A DNA stretch of 64,000 bases. It comes from Bacteroidota bacterium (lineage in GTDB: Bacteria > Bacteroidota > Bacteroidia > Chitinophagales > Chitinophagaceae). Positions 17,290 through 27,032 of the stretch are shown here, piece by piece. Each line of letters begins with the position of its first letter. The stretch's first letter is position 1. A program made the position numbers and the translations under genes. The stretch lies in NCBI GenBank assembly GCA_023423405.1, contig JAFAFR010000079.1:10033-74032 (forward strand), given 5' to 3'. Under the pieces are notes generated by a model. It saw nothing but the letters and a program-made list of their open reading frames with translations. It had not been told where the DNA came from and made no database searches.

Positions 17290-18036
17290 TCAAAAACGTT
17301 TTTCGAAAGCGAGCCCGTAGGTAAAGAGCAGGTTTTCCCGTTCTGTAATATTGGTGCGGTTGTACACCAGGCTCATGGTGAGCTGGAGCGATTTGTAGAG
17401 TTTCAGCAACATCAGCGTGTTGGAGCGAACGATATAGTCCTTTCCATCAGACAAACTGTTCTGGAAATAGTTGCTGCCTTCGATGCGGAAGCGGTCCTGG
17501 ATGGCAATATGAAATTTTACCCGGAAGGAGTTCCGCACCGTTTCGTAGCGCTCCCTGCCGTACTGGTCGGGTTCGGTGAGCACGTTTCTTTCATAAAGAA
17601 TACCATCCGTCAGGATCAGCGAAGCTTCCGGTTTACGGATCACGTTGAGGCCGATGCCGCCTCCACCCTGCACTTTATCGCGGATGTTGAGGGAATAGCT
17701 GGTTTCATAACCAGCCAGCGCCCAGTAATACCAGCGCCGGGTTTCCCGGAACAGGTCCAGGTCAACCGCCGCCAGGAAATCGTTGTTGGTTTTCTTGGTA
17801 GGGTTCTCGCCGTAGATCCAACTGGAGAAAGTGTTCAGGTTGAGTTTTTTCCCCTTTACGTTGAAGCGGATGGAATTGTTGATGGTATGCGTGGTCCCGT
17901 CGTTGGTGCGGTTGATATTGCCACTACCGTTAACCAGCAGGGAATAGTGCGTCGTATCTTTCGGCACATTGTTTTCCTGCGCCCGCAACGAAAGCACGCA
18001 GGTCAGCAGTACACCTATTGCTGCCGCTTTTTTCAT
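17290..18036 (-). CDS. DUF481 (YdiY-like) outer-membrane protein
   Basis: The 248-residue protein has a signal peptide (MKKAAAIGVLLTCVLSLRAQ) and a run of alternating beta-strands typical of DUF481: 'INRTNDGTTHTINNSIRFNVKG', 'RWYYWALAGYETSYSLNIRDKVQGGGGIGLNVI', ending 'LLFTYGLAFEKRF' with a terminal aromatic residue, as in outer-membrane barrels. The function of the family is unknown. TAACTTTG ends 5 bases before the ATG, so it probably has its own promoter although the DUF2723 gene lies upstream on the same strand. Confidence 0.78.
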   Translation of the reverse strand: MKKAAAIGVLLTCVLSLRAQENNVPKDTTHYSLLVNGSGNINRTNDGTTHTINNSIRFNVKGKKLNLNTFSSWIYGENPTKKTNNDFLAAVDLDLFRETRRWYYWALAGYETSYSLNIRDKVQGGGGIGLNVIRKPEASLILTDGILYERNVLTEPDQYGRERYETVRNSFRVKFHIAIQDRFRIEGSNYFQNSLSDGKDYIVRSNTLMLLKLYKSLQLTMSLVYNRTNITERENLLFTYGLAFEKRF

Positions 18037-18041
18037 GGCAG

Positions 18042-18049
18042 CAAAGTTA
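18042..18049 (-). promoter_or_regulatory. -7 element before the DUF481 gene
   Basis: On the minus strand TAACTTTG (18049 to 18042) fits TAnnTTTG exactly and ends 5 bases before the ATG at 18036. With transcription starting a few bases after such an element, the mRNA would have almost no leader. Confidence 0.5.
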
Positions 18050-18083
18050 CCGAATTTACCTAACGTGCATCCCTGGTTGCTGT

Positions 18084-21000
18084 TTACAATGCTTTCAGGG
18101 TTTCCAACTGATGCAGCCCCTGGTAAGCAGCTACGATATCGTATGCGAAGCCAAGCTGGCGCGATGCGAGATAGGCGGGCTTGCCCTGCAACAATTGATA
18201 GGCCTGCTCCGCCAGTTGTTCGTCGCTGGCTGCGTCCTCACCCAGCGATTGGTAATAGTCCATCTGCTGCCGGAGGTCCTGCTGCAGGGAGGCCGCTACT
18301 TTGTTGGCAAGGGCATCGGCTTTGGCCAGCCGGCATACACGCAGAAACTCCAGGCTGACGGCATTGTGCCTGCTGCCGCGACTGCTGCGCATGCCATAGG
18401 TAAAGCTGGTGGTGCGCAGGTGCTGGTCGAAACGGTTCAGCACTTCGCGGGCTTGTTCTTCTTTGCCTTCCTGCAGCAGTCCCTGTGCAATCTGTGCATG
18501 CGCGAGTTGCAGGATGCCAAAACGCCGGCGGTTGTCTTCGTCCATATACAGGTCCTTTTTATCAGCGCCACCGTATTGGAAAGTTTTCATGGCGAGATTG
18601 TAAGAGCGCTCCGTGTCAACGCCCGGCTGGTTTACCGGCACCAGGCGCCAGATCATTCCTTCCTGGCGTGTATAACGGGTAAGCCCCAGCGCATCGAGGT
18701 CGCCGGTATTGGTGAAGCAGATGGGACGCTTCCAATCGTTCTGCGCAATGATGCCCAGGAGGGCCAGCTCATTTTTGAGCAGGTAGCTTTTGCCGGCGCT
18801 GATCTCAAGCTCCAGGGCCGGAACGATCTTATCCTTCGGGTATACAGCTCCGTTAGCCAGTGCCTGTTCGGCATTCACCGGCACGGTGAGCTTCCGCGCG
18901 GGCACCAGGTGAATGGATTCTCCTTCTTCCGTTTGGCGTGTGAACCGTGGGTCGTCACTGCCCACCACCTGCTGCAGTACTGATTTCAGGTCGTAGTATT
19001 TGGAAGGATCAAAACCGGGCAGGTCAAGAAAATAGGCAACATCGCGGTTGCTGCCGCGGAATTGCTCTGCCGTGAACAGCAGGTCGACGGGATCACTGTC
19101 GTATATCTTGTAACGCAACTGGTTGGTATACCAGTCGGTCGCGAAAATGGTATTCACCACCACCCGCACGTCGCGACGCACGCCTTCCACCGTTTGGAGG
19201 TACCAGAGCATATAGGTATCGTTGTCTTCGGCGGAAATGAGGACGGCATTGGGCGGACAGGATTCCAGGTAGTTGCGGGCCAGGTCGCGCGCCAGTGTTT
19301 TTTCACTGCGGTCGTGGTCGTCCCACTCCTGCCAGGCCATCAGCGCCGGCACGCCGAGGCAGGCGAGCATGACGGCATAACGGAGCAGGGGCTTCTCACC
19401 AAAACGCCGTATCCATTGCAAGGCGGCCAATACGCCCAGGCCTATCCAGATGGCAAAAGCATAAAAAGAACCTACATAGGCATAGTCGCGCTCCCGTGGC
19501 TGGAAGCCGCTCTGGTTGAGATAAATCACGATGGCAAGACCCGTGAAAAAGAAAAGCAGGCCGTTGATGAGCCAATCCTTCCGGCCGCGTTTGTATTGCC
19601 AGATGAAACCCGCGAGACCCAGCAGCAGGGGCAGAAAGAAAAGCCGGTTATAGGCTTTGTTGCCGGCATGGATACTGTTGGGCAGTTTGTCCTGGTTGCC
19701 CAGGCGCGCATTGTCAATAAAAGGAATGCCACTCACCCAGTTGGAGTCGGCCGGATTGCCAAGCCCCTGCAGGTCGTTCTGGCGGCCGGCAAAATTCCAC
19801 ATGAAATAGCGCATGTACATCCAGCCGGCCTGATAGTTCGCAAAGTAGCGAAGGTTGTGGGCCATGGTAGGTTGCTCGTCGGGTTCCAGTCCCGCAAATT
19901 GCTGGTAATTCCGCAACTGGCCGCGTTCGTTGTCGGCATCCCACAGGCGCGGGAAAAAATGAGAGGAAGGCGTGCGGACCCAGTCTTTCTTCCACTGCGT
20001 ACCGGATGCGATGTAGCGCTTCTCTCCTTTCGTGTATTGTACTCCGTTAGGCACTACCGGTGCCCGGTCGGTAAAATCGGGCCCATAGAGAATGGGCCAA
20101 TCGCTGTACTGCTGCCTGCCCAGGTAGCCGGCAAGACTTACGGGATTGTCCACGTTGAACATGTCCACATAAGGGTCGGCGTTAGAGCGTATCATGGTTG
20201 TGAGATAGGTGCTGTAGCCCAGCAGGAGGAAGCAGGCGCTCCATAAGGCCACGCGCAGGGAGGCTTTTCGCTTCCGCGCAGCATACCGCAGCCCAAGGGC
20301 CAGCAGCACCGCCAGCGCGGCGAAAAAGAAAGCAAAGCCGCTGAAAAAAGGAAGCCCCCATTCGTTCACGAACCACAGGTCCAGTTTCCCGGCGGCTTTG
20401 ACGCTGGACTGTATCATCACCACCTGGATGAAACCGGTGATGGCACAACCCACCAGGAAAGCCGTCAGCATGCCCATGCGGGAAAACCGGAACCGCTTGA
20501 AATAGTAGATCATTACAATGGCCGGCAACACCAGCAGGTTGAGCAGGTGAACGCCAATGGACAGTCCCATCATATAAAAGATGAATACCAGCCAGCGATC
20601 GGCCCCGGGCCGGTCGGCAACGGATTCCCATTTAAGGATGGCCCAGAACACCAGGGCGGTGAACAGGGAAGAAAGCGCATAGACCTCTCCTTCCACGGCA
20701 CTGTACCAAAAGGAATCGGAAAAACAATAGGCAAGCGCACCTACGGCGCCTGCAGCCATAATGGCAAGGGTATTGCCGGTTAGTTTTCGCGCAAAGTGCG
20801 TGATGGTCCAGAAAAGGAACAATATGGTGAAAGCGCTGGCCAGGGCACTCATGGTATTAACCGCCAGCGCCGCGGTTTGTGGGCTATTACCACCCAGCAG
20901 TATAAAAAAACGGCCCAGCAGAACAAAGAGGGGCGCACCGGGCGGATGCGGAATCTGCAGTCCATAACAACTTGCTATAAATTCACCACAGTCCCAGAAG

Positions 21001-21092
21001 CTGACACTGGCTTCCATGGTGCTCAGGTAAACAAAGGCCGCAACGCTGAATACAGCCCAGCCCGTCAGGTTGTTGATCCGGTTGTAAGACAT
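18084..21092 (-). CDS. DUF2723 protein, O-mannosyltransferase-like membrane glycosyltransferase
   Basis: The 1002-residue protein is a typical DUF2723 member of Bacteroidota. The N-terminal half has at least ten membrane spans, with the motif 'SFWDCGEFIASCYGLQIPHPPGAPLF' near residue 32, where the Asp-Cys-Gly-Glu loop matches the first periplasmic loop of PMT-type GT-C enzymes. The C-terminal third is soluble, with helical repeat-like sequence. The family is thought to transfer sugar from a lipid carrier to proteins or lipids at the periplasmic face, and donor and acceptor are unknown here. It precedes the DUF481 gene on the same strand with a 47-base gap. TAGCTTAG at 21129-21122 may be its -7 element. 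Confidence 0.85.
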   Translation of the reverse strand: MSYNRINNLTGWAVFSVAAFVYLSTMEASVSFWDCGEFIASCYGLQIPHPPGAPLFVLLGRFFILLGGNSPQTAALAVNTMSALASAFTILFLFWTITHFARKLTGNTLAIMAAGAVGALAYCFSDSFWYSAVEGEVYALSSLFTALVFWAILKWESVADRPGADRWLVFIFYMMGLSIGVHLLNLLVLPAIVMIYYFKRFRFSRMGMLTAFLVGCAITGFIQVVMIQSSVKAAGKLDLWFVNEWGLPFFSGFAFFFAALAVLLALGLRYAARKRKASLRVALWSACFLLLGYSTYLTTMIRSNADPYVDMFNVDNPVSLAGYLGRQQYSDWPILYGPDFTDRAPVVPNGVQYTKGEKRYIASGTQWKKDWVRTPSSHFFPRLWDADNERGQLRNYQQFAGLEPDEQPTMAHNLRYFANYQAGWMYMRYFMWNFAGRQNDLQGLGNPADSNWVSGIPFIDNARLGNQDKLPNSIHAGNKAYNRLFFLPLLLGLAGFIWQYKRGRKDWLINGLLFFFTGLAIVIYLNQSGFQPRERDYAYVGSFYAFAIWIGLGVLAALQWIRRFGEKPLLRYAVMLACLGVPALMAWQEWDDHDRSEKTLARDLARNYLESCPPNAVLISAEDNDTYMLWYLQTVEGVRRDVRVVVNTIFATDWYTNQLRYKIYDSDPVDLLFTAEQFRGSNRDVAYFLDLPGFDPSKYYDLKSVLQQVVGSDDPRFTRQTEEGESIHLVPARKLTVPVNAEQALANGAVYPKDKIVPALELEISAGKSYLLKNELALLGIIAQNDWKRPICFTNTGDLDALGLTRYTRQEGMIWRLVPVNQPGVDTERSYNLAMKTFQYGGADKKDLYMDEDNRRRFGILQLAHAQIAQGLLQEGKEEQAREVLNRFDQHLRTTSFTYGMRSSRGSRHNAVSLEFLRVCRLAKADALANKVAASLQQDLRQQMDYYQSLGEDAASDEQLAEQAYQLLQGKPAYLASRQLGFAYDIVAAYQGLHQLETLKAL

Positions 21093-21208
21093 ATAAGCAG
21101 GTATTTGGAGGAAATGCTTCCCTAAGCTAGCGGAGAAGCGGCTTGAAAAATACGGGGCGGCTCCATTTTAACAGCAATTTAGCCGGTGATTTGCTGTATT
21201 TTTCTTTA

Positions 21209-21802
21209 ATGAAAGCGACGCATTCTTATATACGCCAGTTGCTGGCGACAGAAAACGAGCACCTGCAGAAGCTCAACGGCATTGTGCAGAAAGCGCTGGA
21301 GGAAGAGACCCTGCTCTCCTCTAAAATCACAAATTTCCGCAGCTCCGAAAAGGTCTCAACCGGCGACCGCCTGGCCGATAAAATGGCCAGTTTTGGAGGC
21401 AGTTGGGTTTTCATCCTGCTTTTCGCCGGCTTTCTTGCAGGCTGGATCTTACTGAACGGTTTCCTGCTCCACAACAATGGTTTTGACCCTTATCCTTTCA
21501 TACTGCTCAACCTCATGCTTTCCTGCCTGGCTGCTATACAGGCGCCCATCATTATGATGAGCCAGAACCGCCAGGAAGCCAAGGATCGGCAAAGAGCGGA
21601 GAACGATTACCTGGTGAACCTGAAAGCGGAGATCGAAATCCGCAACCTGCACGCTAAAATGGACCTCAGCATCATCGACCAGTTCCAGCATCTCTGCGAT
21701 ATCCAGCAGAAACAACTGGAAATGCTGGAACGCCTGGAACACAAAATCGACCAGGTCAAGGCGGCGCAGCGCAATATTCCGCCTTCTCAAAACACGCCCT
21801 AA
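21209..21802 (+). CDS. DUF1003 membrane protein
   Basis: From the ATG at 21209 the product has 197 residues. An N-terminal helical part is followed by 'GDRLADKMASFGGSWVFILLFAGFLAGWILLN' and a second membrane span, 'PFILLNLMLSCLAAIQAPIIMMSQNRQEAKDR', both signatures of DUF1003. The C-terminus is a charged coiled-coil-like helix. The family has no settled function. The frame is open 22 codons further upstream, but the conserved start and a TATTTTTC element just before the ATG favour 21209. Confidence 0.82.
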   Translation: MKATHSYIRQLLATENEHLQKLNGIVQKALEEETLLSSKITNFRSSEKVSTGDRLADKMASFGGSWVFILLFAGFLAGWILLNGFLLHNNGFDPYPFILLNLMLSCLAAIQAPIIMMSQNRQEAKDRQRAENDYLVNLKAEIEIRNLHAKMDLSIIDQFQHLCDIQQKQLEMLERLEHKIDQVKAAQRNIPPSQNTP

Positions 21803-21853
21803 ACCACAGGCCACCTTTGGCAGGATTTTTTTAAACAACTGAAAAATATTTTT

Positions 21854-22282
21854 ATGGACACACCAGCACCCACCGTATTAACCGTACATACTACCATACA
21901 AGCGCCTGTATCGGAGGTATGGAAATATTATACCGAACCGGTACACATTACGCAATGGAACAGTGCATCGCCCGACTGGCATTGCCCCGGCGCCAGCAAT
22001 GACCTCAGGGTCGGTGGTAAATTCTCTTCCCGCATGGAAGCGCGCGATGGCAGTATGGGCTTCGACTTCGAAGGCACTTATACCGATGTGGAACCGGGAA
22101 AAAGTTTGGCCTATACGATGGGAGACGACAGGAAGGCCTGGGTTGGATTTAATGCCGCCGGCAACCAGACGGAGGTGGTGGTGAAATTTGAAGCGGAACA
22201 TACCAATAGCGCCGAAATGCAACAGGCAGGCTGGCAGGCCATCCTGGATCACTTCAAAAAATATGCGGAATCGCAGAAATAA
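21854..22282 (+). CDS. SRPBCC-domain (AHSA1-like) protein
   Basis: The 142-residue protein is a single START-like fold of the AHSA1 group: 'VHTTIQAPVSEVWKYYTEPVHITQWN' at the N-terminus, 'DLRVGGKFSSRMEARDGSMGFDFEGTYTDVEPGKSLAYTM' in the middle and 'WQAILDHFKKYAES' as the final helix. Such proteins bind hydrophobic ligands, but the ligand is not predictable. It follows the DUF1003 gene by 51 bases and is convergent with the PepSY operon. Confidence 0.85.
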   Translation: MDTPAPTVLTVHTTIQAPVSEVWKYYTEPVHITQWNSASPDWHCPGASNDLRVGGKFSSRMEARDGSMGFDFEGTYTDVEPGKSLAYTMGDDRKAWVGFNAAGNQTEVVVKFEAEHTNSAEMQQAGWQAILDHFKKYAESQK

Positions 22283-22313
22283 TTTTCGCCACCTGCTTAT
22301 CAGGCCCGATCTC

Positions 22314-23909
22314 TCAGGCCCGGGCTGCCTGCAAACCGGTCTTCACTTCTTTTGCCCGCTGCTGCCGGAGCATCAGCCACCAGCAGGTGAAAGCGCCACC
22401 CGATACCAGTATCCAGAACACATCTACCAATAAGATATCGTGATAATGCCGGGCATAGCTTTCCCAGATCCAGTTGCCGGTAACAAATCCGTTTGTAACG
22501 GGAATGCATATCCCAATGATGGAGCCGACCAACAAGCTGTCGCGGCATATTTTATAGATGTCTTTCTGAAAAAGGAAAGCTATCGCCACAGCCAGCCACA
22601 GCCAGAAATAAAAAGCATAGATGAATTGTTGTCCGCCATCGGGGTACAGCTTTACGGCAATAAAACTGGCGGCCGTTACGGGGAACATACCCAGGCAGAG
22701 GGACAGGTATATTCGGGTAAGCCAGAGATTGAACCTTCGTTTTTTCAACGGTATATTATTCTTCTCCCGCGCCACCAGCCAGATCAGCACCCCCGAAATG
22801 ATCACGAAGCAACTGCAGATGCCCAGCAGGAAATAGAGGATCTTCGTGGCATAGCCGCCGTAGTCGCCAAAATGCAGTACATATACCGCATTGTCCACCA
22901 CTTCCGAATAAGAAGAAGGCGTCAGGGGATCTTTGTTTTTTATAACAGCACCGGAGGCTGCATCAAAAACCAGTTCGCCGCTGCTGTTGAATTTTTTCGA
23001 TGCAGGCATCATGCCGCCTATGTGTACCTGCATGCTGGCATCTCCATAATTCAGCACTTCCACATGGTTCACGATGGCGCCGTTCCAGGTCGCATAGGCG
23101 CTGTCCACCAGGTGATTTAGATCCGGCCGGGAAGCAACAGCGTTTTTCATGGCCAGTTCGTGGCTGCCATAACCGAGTTCAGCAAAAAGCGAGTCTTCTT
23201 TTCCTTCGTATTGCATGGCTATGGTAGGCCGTGTGAACAGCGGGTAGCTGATCAGGAAATAGGTGCCGGTTACCGCAAACACAAACAGGAAGGGAAACGT
23301 AATCACACCCAGGGCGGTATGGAGATCGGTCCATACGGTCTTGAGCTTTTCCCAGGGGCGGAACACATAAAAATTCGAAACAATCTTTTGCCAGTGCACC
23401 AGCAAGCCGGTGAAGAGCGCAAAGAGAAACACGAAGGCAATACCTCCGGCGATATAATATCCGAGCGGAAACCCGAAATCGGCAATATCGTTCACCTGCG
23501 CCAGGAAATGCAGGCGGTATAAAAATTCACTCAGGCCATAGGACTGTTCGTAGTTCCGGGTGGAAAAATCAACCGGGTCGAGGTAAAAGAAACCGCCTTC
23601 CGCCTTATTGTTAACCGTATCTTTCGACTCCCCTACATATACGCCAATCATCCTTGAATGCGGTGGTGCATACAGCGAAACCTCCCGGCCATAGAGATTG
23701 TATTTTTTTTCAACGGTGTCAGCAATGCGGTTGTAGTCGAGCGATCGCTGGATGGCCGCGTTGTTGGGCGTATTTTTCTGCCAGGCCGCTATTTCATTCT
23801 TAAAGAAAGAAAAAGAGCCCGCAAAAAAGATCACGAACAACACTGCCGTGATGATGATACCGCTGATGGTATGCGTATGAAAATAGATATTATAATTCCT
23901 CAGGTTCAT
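22314..23909 (-). CDS. PepSY-domain membrane protein (PiuB/FsqB-like iron uptake)
   Basis: The 531-residue protein has the usual PepSY-TM layout: first span at residues about 14-35 ('SGIIITAVLFVIFFAGSFSFF'), a large periplasmic domain, further spans at about 150-175 and 205-230, and a C-terminal block of spans at about 365-520. Members reduce or handle ferric siderophores at the inner membrane. It is the last gene of the iron-type operon that starts with the TonB receptor, 11 bases after the 97-residue membrane protein gene. Confidence 0.85.
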   Translation of the reverse strand: MNLRNYNIYFHTHTISGIIITAVLFVIFFAGSFSFFKNEIAAWQKNTPNNAAIQRSLDYNRIADTVEKKYNLYGREVSLYAPPHSRMIGVYVGESKDTVNNKAEGGFFYLDPVDFSTRNYEQSYGLSEFLYRLHFLAQVNDIADFGFPLGYYIAGGIAFVFLFALFTGLLVHWQKIVSNFYVFRPWEKLKTVWTDLHTALGVITFPFLFVFAVTGTYFLISYPLFTRPTIAMQYEGKEDSLFAELGYGSHELAMKNAVASRPDLNHLVDSAYATWNGAIVNHVEVLNYGDASMQVHIGGMMPASKKFNSSGELVFDAASGAVIKNKDPLTPSSYSEVVDNAVYVLHFGDYGGYATKILYFLLGICSCFVIISGVLIWLVAREKNNIPLKKRRFNLWLTRIYLSLCLGMFPVTAASFIAVKLYPDGGQQFIYAFYFWLWLAVAIAFLFQKDIYKICRDSLLVGSIIGICIPVTNGFVTGNWIWESYARHYHDILLVDVFWILVSGGAFTCWWLMLRQQRAKEVKTGLQAARA

Positions 23910-23920
23910 CTGCGATTGCT

Positions 23921-24214
23921 TTACGGTTTAACCACGAGTTGATACAAGTAAGGAGCAAACAGAGCCACACTTAACAACAGGTACCAGCCCCATATTTTCC
24001 AGCCATTGTGCGCCAGGAAAGCCAGCACCATCAGGGCCGCCCACAGGATATAGACGGAAAAATGCATGGTAATGTGCAGGTCTTTCTTTGGCAGGAAAAA
24101 CATGGCGAACTGGTGAATGGCAGTACTGAGCAGGAAGCCGCCAATGATGCCTGCCGTGATCTTCAGCATACGCTGCAACGGGGAACTGGTGAGGTATTTT
24201 TTATTTGCGGGCAT
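23921..24214 (-). CDS. Small three-span membrane protein of the iron-uptake operon
   Basis: The product has 97 residues and three hydrophobic segments (about 17-37, 46-66, 72-92) separated by short charged loops. The N-terminus (MPANKKYLTSSPLQRMLKI) is basic, so it faces the cytoplasm. It is set between a 111-residue membrane protein gene (3 bases upstream) and the PepSY gene, all on one strand. It has some likeness to small DUF3649-type proteins found beside PepSY and TonB genes. Function is inferred only from that context. Confidence 0.65.
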   Translation of the reverse strand: MPANKKYLTSSPLQRMLKITAGIIGGFLLSTAIHQFAMFFLPKKDLHITMHFSVYILWAALMVLAFLAHNGWKIWGWYLLLSVALFAPYLYQLVVKP

Positions 24215-24217
24215 GAT

Positions 24218-24553
24218 TCAGGAAAATAAGTATTCGAGGAAGCAACACCCTGTCACCAGGATGGCAATATGTTTGATACGCAGGTAATAAAAGGGGGCAA
24301 CGGCCACCGTTAAACCCGCAGCCGTCATCAGCAACAGGAAGGCCGTGAGCATGCCAACACCCAGTCCGTCTTTCAGTGGCAGCAGGAGAAAAGGCAATGC
24401 CAACAATACCGTACCCATCGCTTTTGTGAGCGGAATATGGTTTTGCAGCCACATTTCAAAAGCGCCCGTTCTGGAAAGCTTTGCCTTCCCCGAGCTGTTG
24501 TACAGCATAAAGAACCCGAGGAAGCTGCAAAGGAAAATACCTGTGTATATCAT
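24218..24553 (-). CDS. Small membrane protein (DUF3325-like) of the iron-uptake operon
   Basis: The ATG at 24553 overlaps the TGA of the preceding PepSY gene (ATGA, 24553-24550), which points to translational coupling and rejects the longer frame. The 111-residue product has about four hydrophobic spans, including 'MIYTGIFLCSFLGFFMLY' and 'MLTAFLLLMTAAGLTVAV'. DUF3325 and DUF3649 proteins often accompany PepSY proteins in siderophore loci, and this one fits in size and place. No enzymatic motif is seen. Confidence 0.65.
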   Translation of the reverse strand: MIYTGIFLCSFLGFFMLYNSSGKAKLSRTGAFEMWLQNHIPLTKAMGTVLLALPFLLLPLKDGLGVGMLTAFLLLMTAAGLTVAVAPFYYLRIKHIAILVTGCCFLEYLFS

Positions 24554-25692
24554 GAGCTCGCGAATTGTTCTGTTTGTACCCGTATGCGTTGTACGGGCTT
24601 TCTTCCTGCCGTTTTTTTCTTCTTGCCCCACCATACCAGGAAGCCCGTCACCGGAAGGCTGGCGCAGACCAGGCTCGCCAGGAAATACAGCAGTTTGGTC
24701 GGCAAGCCGCCTGTTTCTCCCACATGTAACCCATAGTTCATGCGACGTATCCAGGTACCCCTGTCCACATCCTGCAGGCGGGGATTGGTGCCCGGCAATT
24801 CCTGCAGGCTATACTGGTCGAGGTAAACATCGCGCCAGGTGCCCATGTACATGTCCACGCATACATAAATGGCCTCCGTCGCGTCATCGGGGAAATGCAC
24901 GATCACCGCTTCCTTATTGTGCCGGCCAATTTCCGTAATCCCCTTTTTCCAGGCCTTATCGACCTGTTCCATCATCACTGTATTGGCCGACAAGGTGGTA
25001 TCGGATACAGCACTAACGCGCGGTTTCAGTTCGCCGCCAGCCAGGCTGAATACCGCTTTGTTGAACCAGGGAAAGCCCATCATCAATCCCGTAAACGCAA
25101 TAAGGGCAGCAATGATAAGGGAATAAAATCCGAGTACATTGTGCAAATCGTAGTTCACGCGTTTGAACCGGGCCTTCCAGTTGACGGTAAACGCCTGCTG
25201 CAGGTTCCTTTTGTTCCATCTTTTGGGCCACCACAACACCATACCGGTGATCAGCAGTACAAAAAACACCAGGGTGCCCCAACTCACCACAGCATGCCCC
25301 AGTTTGTGCGGCAACCAGAGCTCGCGGTGCCCTTCTTCTATGAAATGAAAAAAATCTTCTCCATGCACGTATGCGAGCACATCGGCGGTATAGGGATTCA
25401 CATACACGAGGGAATCGCCGTCTATCGTGAGGTGGGCCGATAAATTTTCGCCATGGTACCATACCGAATGGACCTCCTTGTCCGGCAGCGCCTGTTTTAC
25501 GGAACGGTACAGCGCGGAAGGCGGCAGGTAGGCCTCACCGTTATTCCGGGGCGCATGCAGCCATGGTGAAGTGAGCTGTTTGATCTCCTGCTCAAACACC
25601 AGGATGCAGCCGGTAATGCTCACCACCAGTACAATCAGCCCCGATACCAGGCCCAACCACAAATGCAACCAGGCGTTTATTTTTTTCAGCAT
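24550..25692 (-). CDS. PepSY-domain membrane protein
   Basis: The 380-residue protein starts at ATG 25692 (MLKKINAWLHLWLGLVSG). The membrane spans at about 13-35, 140-162, 187-210 and 342-362 and the 'HLWLGL...VVSITGCILVFEQEI' start are those of PepSY-TM proteins. A conserved His-Asn pair lies in 'VNYDLHNVLGFYSLI'. It is likely to take part in iron release or reduction at the inner membrane after siderophore uptake. A codon TTG four residues earlier could also start, but the ATG suits the family. It lies 76 bases after the DUF4374 gene. Confidence 0.85.
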   Translation of the reverse strand: MLKKINAWLHLWLGLVSGLIVLVVSITGCILVFEQEIKQLTSPWLHAPRNNGEAYLPPSALYRSVKQALPDKEVHSVWYHGENLSAHLTIDGDSLVYVNPYTADVLAYVHGEDFFHFIEEGHRELWLPHKLGHAVVSWGTLVFFVLLITGMVLWWPKRWNKRNLQQAFTVNWKARFKRVNYDLHNVLGFYSLIIAALIAFTGLMMGFPWFNKAVFSLAGGELKPRVSAVSDTTLSANTVMMEQVDKAWKKGITEIGRHNKEAVIVHFPDDATEAIYVCVDMYMGTWRDVYLDQYSLQELPGTNPRLQDVDRGTWIRRMNYGLHVGETGGLPTKLLYFLASLVCASLPVTGFLVWWGKKKKTAGRKPVQRIRVQTEQFASS

Positions 25693-25768
25693 GCTTAGTT
25701 CCAAACTGGTTCAAAAACAGGCATCGGCCGGCAAACCTGTTGCCAACCGATGCTGCAGAAAAAATGGG

Positions 25769-27001
25769 TTATTTAACTTTTTCGAGCCGCAGGATATAAT
25801 CGATGCCGCCAATAAATTCCGCGCCGGATGTAAGTTTGTCGGCCGCAATATCGTATTCCCAGATATAATCTTTGTCAACTGCGTTCACGGCGATATATGC
25901 TTTACCGTCTTCTACAATAACAGCATTCACCATTCTCTCGCCCTTGTCTGCAGGCAGGTTTAGTTTTTTGATAAAGTTGCCATTCCGCACATCTACAATA
26001 GAATAGTAGTGGTCTGCGTCGATAGAAGCGCCAGCCACACGGGTGCGCACAATGGCCTTACCGTTTCCGAGGTACCACATGGCTGCACCCATGCTTTTTT
26101 CTGTTTTGGACGACAGGTCTAAATAATAGGAATCGTCCAGCTCAGTTTCGCCGTTTTTGATGCGATAGATGGCTGACGGCGACGTATAGTCGTAGTTGAA
26201 TACGGGGTCGGTTACAAAATAGAGGTCGTTGTTTTCATCCACGAAAGAAACCGGGGCATACACAGTGGGACCGCCGGGTGTGGTGCTGCGGATGTCCGTA
26301 ATGTTGTTGCTAACGGTCATGGTCGGATAGTCCACCACCGCGATATTCATTTGGTTGAATACGGGCATATCCGGGTACAGGCTCCAGTCTTCCGAAACAA
26401 ACTGGTAACCGATGAAAATCTTGCCGGACCGGTATTCCGCAAAGCCGATGCTGTAATTGGAAAAGCTGGCATTGGGGAAGGCGCTGAATGCGAGGGTACC
26501 ATTGGTTACCGACATTCTTGTTACGTTAACAACGGAATAACGGGCCTCGTTCACCTCGCTGTTGTTGGCGCCGGTTCCGAAAACCACCAGGGTTTCATCA
26601 TTGATCCAAACATAGGAGCTCCAGTTAAGCCAGGTATAGGGGATCTCCGTATCCACCACCAGCGCGCCGTTGTCTACATGGTATTTGCCGAAGCGGCCGC
26701 TGCCTGCATTGGCGTGGTAATAGTAACCATCTTTCTGCAGAACGTCCTGCGCATATACTTTTCCGGTCATTTCGGCGCCATTGCCCTGGATGGTAATGGT
26801 TCCCTGGGTGAGCGACGGAACGCTGGCAATATAATAAGCGGTATTGGGCCAGCTACCCACGCATACTACCGCGGAATACTGTTTTTCTTCTGCAGGCGGA
26901 TTGGGATCGGGATCTGTATTACTACTCTTGGAACAGCCTGCCAGCGCAGCAACTACAAAAACAGCACTCAGGATTTTCGGGAGAGAAAGGTTCAGCTTCA
27001 T
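25769..27001 (-). CDS. DUF4374 lipoprotein
   Basis: The 410-residue protein has a lipobox (LAGC) with Cys23 as the lipidated residue, followed by a Ser/Asp/Pro-rich linker. The rest is a beta-propeller-like sequence of the DUF4374 family, with 'YTWLNWSSYVWINDETLVVFGTG' and a C-terminal 'YIWEYDIAADKLTSGAEFIGG' blade. DUF4374 genes are typical partners of TonB receptors in Bacteroidota iron loci, and here the receptor gene ends 31 bases upstream. Surface capture of an iron complex is the likely role. Confidence 0.85.
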   Translation of the reverse strand: MKLNLSLPKILSAVFVVAALAGCSKSSNTDPDPNPPAEEKQYSAVVCVGSWPNTAYYIASVPSLTQGTITIQGNGAEMTGKVYAQDVLQKDGYYYHANAGSGRFGKYHVDNGALVVDTEIPYTWLNWSSYVWINDETLVVFGTGANNSEVNEARYSVVNVTRMSVTNGTLAFSAFPNASFSNYSIGFAEYRSGKIFIGYQFVSEDWSLYPDMPVFNQMNIAVVDYPTMTVSNNITDIRSTTPGGPTVYAPVSFVDENNDLYFVTDPVFNYDYTSPSAIYRIKNGETELDDSYYLDLSSKTEKSMGAAMWYLGNGKAIVRTRVAGASIDADHYYSIVDVRNGNFIKKLNLPADKGERMVNAVIVEDGKAYIAVNAVDKDYIWEYDIAADKLTSGAEFIGGIDYILRLEKVK

Positions 27002-27032
27002 GATCTATATGATTGTTTTGACTTAATTGGTA